Assembly: GCF_000720175.1 (NCBI RefSeq)
Contig: NZ_JOIX01000137.1
Location: 1 to 9,314 of the forward strand
DNA from: Streptomyces sp. NRRL S-337
GTDB taxonomy: Bacteria; Actinomycetota; Actinomycetes; Streptomycetales; Streptomycetaceae
Direction of reading: 5' to 3'
DNA: 9,314 nt
The notes below the pieces were generated by a model. It was not told the DNA's origin, searched no databases, and saw nothing but the letters and a program-made list of their open reading frames with translations. This document shows, piece after piece, positions 1 to 5,151 of the stretch. The number at the start of each line of letters is the position of its first letter. Position 1 is the stretch's first letter. A program made the position numbers and the translations under genes.

Positions 1-124
1 CCACAACAACAAGTCCATCCGCGACACCTGCGACCGCGTGCTGTGGCTGGAACGCGGCGAACTGCTGATGGACGGCCCCACCGACGAGGTCATCAAGGCG
101 TACGAGAAGGAGACCGGCAAGTAG
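1..124 (+). CDS. ABC transporter ATP-binding protein, polysaccharide/polyol-phosphate export type (3' end only)
   Basis: Only the last 40 codons are in the window (frame begins at base 2, TAG at 122-124). The readable tail includes HNNKSIRDTCDRVLWLERGE followed by LLMDGPTDEVIKAYEK. This matches the region after the H-loop of ABC ATPases: the H-loop histidine, a 'CDRVxWLExGxxxxDG' strand and a 'P.DEVxxAYE' helix. That ending is typical of TagH/Wzt-like ATPases, which energise export of teichoic acid or surface polysaccharide with a separate permease. The Walker A, Walker B and signature motifs lie outside the window. A terminator follows within 20 bp and a long leader separates it from the hopanoid genes, so it is most likely the end of a different transcription unit. 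The family call is fairly secure; the exported substrate cannot be told from this fragment. Confidence 0.75.
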   Translation, partial: HNNKSIRDTCDRVLWLERGELLMDGPTDEVIKAYEKETGK

Positions 125-140
125 TCCTCCTGACACCCGG

Positions 141-172
141 AAGGCCCCCGCGGTCCGTGCCGCGGGGGCCTT
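141..172 (+). terminator. Strong hairpin terminator after the ABC ATPase gene
   Basis: A perfect 13-bp inverted repeat (AAGGCCCCCGCGG at 141-153, CCGCGGGGGCCTT at 160-172) with a 6-nt loop starts 16 nt after the TAG stop. There is no long T run after the stem, as is common for actinomycete terminators. It should isolate the upstream unit from the hopanoid operon; because the stem is symmetrical it could act on either strand. Confidence 0.8.
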
Positions 173-282
173 CGACGGTGAAGAGACGGTCAACTCCGCG
201 GACGACGGGAACAGTTCGTCCGGAAAGGATGTTGACCGGATCGTTGCCTGGGGCTTCGGTACCCACTCGGACGCAAGGGAGA

Positions 283-330
283 TGTACGGCGTAAGCTGTA
301 CGGGTGCTGAACAGCACAAGTGGCACAAGT
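283..330. promoter_or_regulatory. Cluster of short repeats and a palindrome upstream of hpnC (candidate operator)
   Basis: The gene-free leader (173-446) contains three small ordered signals close together. TGTACGG occurs twice (283-289 and 297-303) with starts 14 bp apart. A perfect 6-bp inverted repeat with a 2-bp centre, GTGCTGAACAGCAC, lies at 304-317. GCACAAGT occurs twice (314-321 and 323-330), 9 bp apart, the first copy sharing four bases with the palindrome. Such an arrangement in a leader of an inducible operon is compatible with binding of a dimeric regulator, but no known factor motif was recognised. The rest of the leader shows nothing else convincing. Confidence 0.35.
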
Positions 331-401
331 CGGGCAATACTCACCCAAGAGGGCGATGAGGGCTCGATCGGGGCGCGTCGTCGGCTGCGGCGTGTCCGAA
401 A

Positions 402-407
402 TAGGAT
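402..407 (+). promoter_or_regulatory. Possible -10 element of the hopanoid operon promoter
   Basis: TAGGAT fits the TAGRRT pattern of Streptomyces housekeeping -10 elements and sits in the most AT-rich patch of the leader, about 40 bp before the candidate leader ORF and 90 bp before hpnC. No convincing TTGAC-like -35 was found 16-18 bp upstream (the stretch there is GC-rich), so an alternative sigma factor, an activator-dependent promoter or coincidence all remain possible. Confidence 0.2.
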
Positions 408-446
408 GTTTTAGCTTGGCGGTGTAGAACGGGAGACGTGACGGCA

Positions 447-497
447 ATGGCTACTGGTTCGCTCCGGCACCGAAATGCGCCGGGCAGCCCCCGGTGA
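447..497 (+). CDS. Possible 16-codon leader ORF coupled to hpnC
   Basis: ATG at 447 opens a 16-codon frame (MATGSLRHRNAPGSPR) that ends at TGA 495-497, overlapping the hpnC GTG (494-496) as GTGA. The purine-rich GGGAGA at 431-436 could serve as its ribosome binding site, although the 10-nt spacing is long. hpnC itself has no clear Shine-Dalgarno, so translation may be delivered by coupling from this frame. An alternative reading is that this is the lost N-terminus of HpnC: one extra C in the run of five Cs at 488-492 would fuse it in frame. The peptide is basic and was not recognised. Confidence 0.3.
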   Translation: MATGSLRHRNAPGSPR

Positions 498-1441
498 GCC
501 GAGACAACGAGCGGGCGCGTCGCGCCTTCCTCCGAAGGGTGGCGGCCGGTGACGGGCGGGACCACACGCGCACCGTGCTCGATCAGGCCGCACACGAGAA
601 CTTCCCGGTCGCGCCGTTCTTCCTGCCCCGCGCCTGGCGGGCCGACCTGATGGCCGTGTACGGCTTCGCCCGGCTCGTCGACGACATCGGTGACGGCGAC
701 CTCGCGCCCGGCGGCGCCGATGCCGTCCTCCTCGGACTCGACCGGGCACAGTTCGACGACCGGCCCGCGCTGCTCGATGCCCTGGAGGCGGACCTGGAGC
801 GCGTCTTCAGCGACCGCGCGCCCGGCCCCAAGCACCCGCTGATGCGCCGCCTCGGCCCGACCGTCCGCCGCTGCGAGCTGACCCCCGAACCGTTCCTCGG
901 CCTCATCGAGGCCAACCGCCAGGACCAGCGGGTGAGCCGCTACGCCACCTACGACGACCTGGTCGCCTACTGCGAGCTGTCCGCCAACCCCGTCGGCCGG
1001 CTCGTCCTCGGCATCACCGGCACCGCCAGCCCCGAGCGCATCCGCCGCTCGGACGCCGTCTGCACCGCCCTGCAAATCGTCGAGCACATCCAGGACGTGG
1101 CCGAGGACCTGGGGCGCGACCGCATCTACCTCCCCGCCGAGGACCTGAAACGCTTCGGCGTGTCGGAGGCCGATCTGGCCGCGCCGAGCGGGGGCGCATC
1201 GGTGCGCGCACTGATCGCCTACGAGGCGGAACGCGCCCGTGACCTGCTGGATGAAGGCACCGCGCTGGTGGGTAGCGTCCACGGCAGACTCAAGCTGCTG
1301 CTGGCCGGTTTCGTCGCCGGCGGACGTGCCGCACTCCAGGCGGTCGTGGCCGCCGAACACGACGTACTCCCTGGACCGCCCAAACCGACCAAGCTCAGCC
1401 TGCTGCGCGAGGTGGGGGCGACATTGCGAAGAGAGGGGTGA
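494..1441 (+). CDS. hpnC: HpnC, hydroxysqualene synthase (squalene/phytoene synthase family)
   Basis: This 315-residue protein belongs to the trans-isoprenyl diphosphate synthase (squalene/phytoene synthase) fold. In the HpnCDE route, HpnC converts presqualene diphosphate to hydroxysqualene. The ENFPVAPFFLPRAWR stretch (about residues 35-50) is typical of HpnC. The first Asp-rich motif is LVDDIGD (D63, D64, D67). The second is QDVAED (D201...D205), followed by the conserved RIYLPAEDL. These residues hold the Mg2+-diphosphate. GTG 494 is the furthest upstream possible start in frame (no ATG/GTG/TTG back to the stop at 425). It lacks a good Shine-Dalgarno and overlaps the stop of a possible leader ORF. 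The stop overlaps the hpnD start as GTGA, implying translational coupling. HpnC rather than HpnD is chosen by position and by the ENFPVA region. Without context it could be called phytoene synthase. Confidence 0.9.
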   Translation: MSRDNERARRAFLRRVAAGDGRDHTRTVLDQAAHENFPVAPFFLPRAWRADLMAVYGFARLVDDIGDGDLAPGGADAVLLGLDRAQFDDRPALLDALEADLERVFSDRAPGPKHPLMRRLGPTVRRCELTPEPFLGLIEANRQDQRVSRYATYDDLVAYCELSANPVGRLVLGITGTASPERIRRSDAVCTALQIVEHIQDVAEDLGRDRIYLPAEDLKRFGVSEADLAAPSGGASVRALIAYEAERARDLLDEGTALVGSVHGRLKLLLAGFVAGGRAALQAVVAAEHDVLPGPPKPTKLSLLREVGATLRREG

Positions 1442-2391
1442 GTCGGACCGTGGAGGCAACCGCACACGCGTCCGCGCCGGTGCTCGCTGCATACCGCTAC
1501 TGCGAAGCCATCACCGGGCAGCAGGCGCGCAACTTCGCCTACGGCATCCGGCTGCTGCCGACCGACAAGCGCCATGCGATGTCGGCGCTCTACGCCTTCT
1601 CCCGCCGGGTCGACGACATCGGCGACGGCAATCTGGAGACCGCAGCCAAGCAGCAGCGCCTGGAGGACACCCGGGCGCTGCTGGCCCGCATCAAGGACGG
1701 CCGGCTCGACGAGGACGACACCGACCCGGTGGCCGTCGCCCTCGCCGACGCCGCCCGCCGCTTCCCCGTCCCGCTCGACGCGCTGGACGAGCTGATCGAC
1801 GGCGTGCTGGCCGACGTGCGCGGCGAGACCTACGAGACCTGGGACGAGCTGAAGGTCTACTGCCGCTGCGTCGCCGGCGGCATCGGCCGGCTCTCGCTCG
1901 GCGTGTTCGGCACCGTGCCCGGCGCACAGGACACCGAGCGCGCCGCCGAGTACGCCGACACCCTCGGTCTCGCCCTCCAACTCACCAACATCCTCCGGGA
2001 CGTTCGCGAGGACGCCGGCAACGGCCGGACCTACCTCCCCGCCGAGGACCTCGCCAAGTTCGGCTGCTCGGCCGGGTTCGCCCAGCCCGTCCCGCCGCCC
2101 GGCTCCGACTTCACCGGGCTGGTCCACCACGAGGTGCAACGCGCCCGTGCGCTGTTCGCCGAGGGCTTCCGGCTGCTGCCGATGCTCGACCGGCGCAGCG
2201 GCGCCTGCGTGGCCGCGATGGCCGGCATCTACCACCGCCTGCTCACCCGGATCGCCGCCGACCCCGAGGCGGTCCTGCGCGGCCGGGTCTCGCTGCCCGG
2301 CTGGGAGAAGGCGTTCGTCGCGGTGCGCGGACTGTCCGGGCTCGACGCGCGGGCGATCGGCCGCCGGCAGGCCGTACGGAGGCGCGGATGA
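1438..2391 (+). CDS. hpnD: HpnD, presqualene diphosphate synthase
   Basis: This 317-residue squalene/phytoene synthase-family protein is the paralogue of the preceding gene. HpnD condenses two farnesyl diphosphates to presqualene diphosphate, the first committed step to squalene. The N-terminus has the typical YCEAITGQQARNFAYGIRLL substrate region. The first metal motif is RRVDDIGD (D59, D60, D63). The second is NILRDVRED (D188...D192), followed by GRTYLPAEDL. The C-terminus has the family's 'MAGIYHRLLTRI' helix. The GTG start at 1438 overlaps the hpnC stop (GTGA), and the TGA at 2389-2391 overlaps the ATG of a small ORF (ATGA). Length is normal and the order hpnC-hpnD-hpnE agrees with hopanoid clusters in general. 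Function is well supported by family and context. Confidence 0.92.
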   Translation: MSRTVEATAHASAPVLAAYRYCEAITGQQARNFAYGIRLLPTDKRHAMSALYAFSRRVDDIGDGNLETAAKQQRLEDTRALLARIKDGRLDEDDTDPVAVALADAARRFPVPLDALDELIDGVLADVRGETYETWDELKVYCRCVAGGIGRLSLGVFGTVPGAQDTERAAEYADTLGLALQLTNILRDVREDAGNGRTYLPAEDLAKFGCSAGFAQPVPPPGSDFTGLVHHEVQRARALFAEGFRLLPMLDRRSGACVAAMAGIYHRLLTRIAADPEAVLRGRVSLPGWEKAFVAVRGLSGLDARAIGRRQAVRRRG

Positions 2392-2495
2392 CCGGCCGGG
2401 CCACGCACGACAGCGGTGACCCCGCGTCAGCACGGCGGGCAACCCTCCCCCGGGCGGCTGCGTCCATGACCCACGTACGGGGGGAGCACACATGA
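2388..2495 (+). CDS. Small 35-residue ORF locked between hpnD and hpnE
   Basis: ATG 2388 overlaps the hpnD stop as ATGA, and TGA 2493-2495 overlaps the hpnE ATG as ATGA, so the ORF exactly fills the gap between the two genes. GGAGG at 2378-2382 lies 5 nt before the ATG, an ideal Shine-Dalgarno. The product is 35 residues, basic and Ala/Arg/Thr-rich, with no membrane segment or signal peptide. Its core is SARRATLPRAAASMT. From memory, S. coelicolor has a small hypothetical gene at the same place (SCO6761), and the RRATLxxxAAS core resembles a small uncharacterised streptomycete family (DUF6380); both need checking. The frame is also open far upstream inside hpnD, so its openness alone is not evidence; the ribosome site and the double overlap are. 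It may be a functional microprotein or simply a translational relay to hpnE. Confidence 0.55.
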   Translation: MTGRATHDSGDPASARRATLPRAAASMTHVRGEHT

Positions 2496-3925
2496 CATCC
2501 ACAGCCACCGCGGTGGTGGTCGGCGGCGGGCTGGCGGGCACCACCGCCGCCCTCGCGCTGGCCGACGCCGGGCTGCGGGTCACCCTCGTCGAGGGCCGCC
2601 CCCGCCTGGGCGGACTGGTCTTCTCCTTCCGCCGCGACTCCGCCGTCGGCGAGCTGAGCGTCGACAACGGCCAGCACGTCTACCTGCGCTGCTGCACCGC
2701 GTACGGGCAGCTGCTGGACCGGCTCGGCGCGGCCCACCTGGTGCCCCTGCAGGACCGGATGGACGTGCCCGTCCTGGATCCCGGGGGCACCTCCCGGGCG
2801 AAGTCCGGGGGACGGATGCGGCTCGGCCGGCTGCGCCGCACCGCCCTGCCCGTCCCGCTGCACCTCGCCGCCAGCCTCGCGCGCTATCCGCACCTGTCCC
2901 CGGCCGAGCGGGCCGGTGTGGTGCGCGCCACCCTCGCACTCAAGGGCCTCGACCCGGCCGACCCGGTCCTGGACGGCGTCGACTTCGGCAGCTGGCTGCG
3001 CCGCCACGGCCAGTCGTCCCGGGCCGTCGAGGCGCTGTGGGACCTGGTCGGCATCGCCACACTCAACGCCCGGGCCGGCGACGCCTCGATGGGCCTGGCC
3101 GCCAAGGTCTTCAAGACCGGACTGCTGTCCGCCCCCGGCGCCGCCGACATCGGCTGGTCCCGGGTCCCGCTCGGCGACGTGCACGACGCCCTCGCCCGTA
3201 CGGCACTGGAGAAGGCCGGGGTGCGGATCGCGCTGCGCACCCGCGCCGCGTCCGTGGCCCGGACCGACGGCCGCTGGCAGGTCGCGGTGCAGAACGGCCC
3301 GCACGGCGGCGAGCGGCTCACCGCGGACACCGTCGTCCTCGCCGTACCGCAGCGCGAGACGCATGCCCTGCTGCCCGCCGGGGCGCTGGCCGACCGGGAC
3401 CGGCTGCTGGACATCGGCACCGCCCCGATCCTCAACCTCCACGTCGTCTACGACCGCAAGGTCCTGCGCCGCCCCTTCTTCGCCGCGGTCGGCTCGCCCG
3501 TCCAGTGGGTCTTCGACCGCACCGACGCCTCCGGACTGACCCGGACGCCGGGGAACGAACGCTGCCAGTACCTGGCCGTGTCGCAGTCCGCCGCGCAGGA
3601 GGAGATCGACCAGCCGGTCGCCAAACTCCGCGCCCGCTACCTCCCCGAGCTGGAACGGCTGCTGCCGGCCGCCCGGGGCGCCCGGATCGTCGACTTCTTC
3701 GTCACCCGCGAGCGCACCGCGACCTTCGCGCCCGTCCCGGGCGTCGGCAGGCTCCGCCCCGCCGCCCGCACCCAAGCCCCCGGCCTGTTGCTGGCCGGCG
3801 CGTGGACCGCCACCGGGTGGCCCGCGACCATGGAGAGCGCTGTGCGCAGCGGCACCGCCGCCGCTCGCGAGGCACTCAACGAACTCGGCTTCCCCCAGGG
3901 CCAGTTGCCTCAGGAGGCGGCATGA
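2492..3925 (+). CDS. hpnE: HpnE, FAD-dependent hydroxysqualene dehydroxylase/reductase (squalene-forming)
   Basis: This 477-residue amine-oxidase/phytoene-desaturase-like flavoprotein reduces hydroxysqualene to squalene, completing the HpnC-HpnD-HpnE route. The N-terminal dinucleotide-binding motif is GGGLAG at residues 11-16, ending with the ribose-binding acid E34 in TLVEGRPRLGG. A conserved VDNGQHVYLRCC block follows. The C-terminal FAD-binding block contains AGAWTATGWPATMESAVRSG, characteristic of HpnE. The ATG at 2492 is preceded by GGGGGGAG (2479-2486, 5-nt spacing), so it can initiate on its own as well as by coupling from the small ORF. Its TGA (3923-3925) overlaps the next gene's ATG. 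Without context the sequence would be called a phytoene desaturase-like protein; gene order makes HpnE the strong choice. Confidence 0.92.
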   Translation: MTSTATAVVVGGGLAGTTAALALADAGLRVTLVEGRPRLGGLVFSFRRDSAVGELSVDNGQHVYLRCCTAYGQLLDRLGAAHLVPLQDRMDVPVLDPGGTSRAKSGGRMRLGRLRRTALPVPLHLAASLARYPHLSPAERAGVVRATLALKGLDPADPVLDGVDFGSWLRRHGQSSRAVEALWDLVGIATLNARAGDASMGLAAKVFKTGLLSAPGAADIGWSRVPLGDVHDALARTALEKAGVRIALRTRAASVARTDGRWQVAVQNGPHGGERLTADTVVLAVPQRETHALLPAGALADRDRLLDIGTAPILNLHVVYDRKVLRRPFFAAVGSPVQWVFDRTDASGLTRTPGNERCQYLAVSQSAAQEEIDQPVAKLRARYLPELERLLPAARGARIVDFFVTRERTATFAPVPGVGRLRPAARTQAPGLLLAGAWTATGWPATMESAVRSGTAAAREALNELGFPQGQLPQEAA

Positions 3926-5043
3926 CTACGAGTACCAGCGCTCGCACGAGCACGAGCATCGGAAACAGAGGAGAAACCGTGAATCCGGCTTCCCCAGCTA
4001 TCGACACCGAGAGCGTCACCGCGCTGCTGGAGCGCGGACGGACACTCGCCACTCCCGTGCTGCGTGCTGCCGTGGGCCGGCTCGCCCCTCCCATGGACAC
4101 CGTCGCCGCCTACCACTTCGGCTGGATCGACGCCACCGGCAACCCCGCATCGGGCGACAGCGGCAAGGCCGTCCGCCCCGCGCTCGCCCTGCTGTCCGCC
4201 GAGGTCGCGGGCCGGGCCCCCGAGGTCGGCATCCCCGGCGCGGTCGCCGTCGAGCTGGTGCACAACTTCTCGCTGCTGCACGACGACCTGATGGACGGCG
4301 ACGAGCAGCGCCGGCACCGTGACACGGTCTGGAAGGTGCACGGTCCGGCCCAGGCCATCCTCGTCGGCGACGCCCTGTTCGCCCTCGCCAACGAAATACT
4401 GCTGGAGCTCGGCACGGTCGACGCCGGCCGCGCCACCCGCCGGCTGACCCTGGCCACCCGCAAGCTGATCGACGGCCAGGCCCAGGACATCTCCTACGAG
4501 CACCGCGAGCGGGTCACCGTCGAGGAGTGCCTGGAGATGGAGGGCAACAAGACCGGCGCGCTGCTGGCCTGCGCGGTCTCCATCGGCGCGGTCCTGGGCG
4601 GCGCCGACGACCGGACCGCCGACACCCTGGAGAAGTACGGCTACCACCTCGGCCTCGCCTTCCAGGCCGTCGACGACCTGCTGGGCATCTGGGGCGACCC
4701 GGACGCCACCGGCAAGCAGACCTGGAGCGATCTGCGGCAGCGGAAGAAGTCGCTGCCGGTCGTCGCCGCGCTGGCCGCCGGTGGCCCGGCCTCCGAGCAG
4801 CTGGCCCAGATCCTGGCCGCCGACGCCAAGAAGAGCGAGACCGAGATCGCCGACTTCACCGAGGAGGAGTTCGCCTCCCGGGCGGCCCTCATCGAGGAGG
4901 CCGGCGGCCGCGAGTGGACCTCCCAGGAGGCCCGCCGCCAGCACGCCACCGCCATCGCCGCGCTCGACGAGATCGACATGCCCGAGAAGGTCCGGGCCCA
5001 GCTCGTCGCGCTCGCGGACTTCGTCGTCGTACGAGAAAGATGA
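3922..5043 (+). CDS. Polyprenyl diphosphate synthase (presumed farnesyl diphosphate supplier for the squalene genes)
   Basis: This all-alpha trans-prenyltransferase (373 residues from this start) condenses IPP with allylic diphosphates. The first Asp-rich motif is HDDLMD (D121, D122, D125). The second is FQAVDDLLGIWGD (F247, Q248, D251, D252), followed by a KKSLPV lysine block. The KAVRPAL and EMEGNKTGALLACA substrate regions are present. Chain length is not certain from sequence. The first motif lacks the two-residue insertion of ordinary bacterial FPP synthases and has F116 five residues before it, so C15 or C20 is possible; context argues for C15. Two starts are plausible: ATG 3922 (ATGA overlap with hpnE, AGGAGG at 3912-3917) and GTG 3979 (GAGGAGA at 3968-3974). 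The 19 residues between them are Ser/Thr-rich and probably disordered. Confidence 0.88.
   Translation: MTTSTSARTSTSIGNRGETVNPASPAIDTESVTALLERGRTLATPVLRAAVGRLAPPMDTVAAYHFGWIDATGNPASGDSGKAVRPALALLSAEVAGRAPEVGIPGAVAVELVHNFSLLHDDLMDGDEQRRHRDTVWKVHGPAQAILVGDALFALANEILLELGTVDAGRATRRLTLATRKLIDGQAQDISYEHRERVTVEECLEMEGNKTGALLACAVSIGAVLGGADDRTADTLEKYGYHLGLAFQAVDDLLGIWGDPDATGKQTWSDLRQRKKSLPVVAALAAGGPASEQLAQILAADAKKSETEIADFTEEEFASRAALIEEAGGREWTSQEARRQHATAIAALDEIDMPEKVRAQLVALADFVVVRER
3968..3974 (+). promoter_or_regulatory. Internal Shine-Dalgarno supporting a second start (GTG 3979) of the prenyl synthase
   Basis: GAGGAGA lies 4 nt before an in-frame GTG at 3979-3981, inside the reading frame that opens at ATG 3922. 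A protein from here would be 354 residues (beginning MNPASPAIDTESV) and would lose only the low-complexity Ser/Thr-rich leader. Whether one or both starts are used cannot be decided from sequence alone. Confidence 0.45.
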
Positions 5044-5073
5044 CTCCCTATCGACAACGAATAGATCGCAGTC

Positions 5074-5105
5074 GCCGGCCGGTGCCCAGCCAGGCGCCGG
5101 CCGAC
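5074..5105 (+). other. Hairpin in the gap before shc
   Basis: In the only sizeable gap inside the operon (5044-5151), arms 5074-5086 and 5093-5105 can pair over 13 positions (one C-A mismatch and one G-U) around a 6-nt loop. No T run follows. It could be a partial terminator, an RNA-stability or processing element, or chance in GC-rich DNA. The shc ribosome site lies 36 nt further on. Confidence 0.35.
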
Positions 5106-5151
5106 GGAATCCCTGAGCACGCTTTGACAGTTCACTGCAGAAGGGGAAGCC

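Noticed and set aside
190..447. 85-codon - strand open frame in the leader upstream of hpnC
   Set aside because: No recognised motif, no convincing ribosome site, and it overlaps the repeat cluster and likely promoter of the operon. It could only be revived by conservation in relatives.
1239..2387. + strand frame open through hpnD and continuous with the small ORF at 2388
   Set aside because: The upstream part is Arg/Ala/Pro-rich out-of-frame translation of hpnD. Only the part from ATG 2388, with its own ribosome site, was kept as a candidate gene.
341..3775. Several long - strand open frames opposite hpnC, hpnD and hpnE
   Set aside because: Each mirrors the codon bias of the + strand genes, has low-complexity composition and no plausible ribosome site or family motif.
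5124..5129. TTGACA, a perfect -35 hexamer before shc
   Set aside because: The position 16-19 bp downstream falls on the shc ribosome site and start codon with no -10-like sequence, so an RNA made from it would be leaderless at best.
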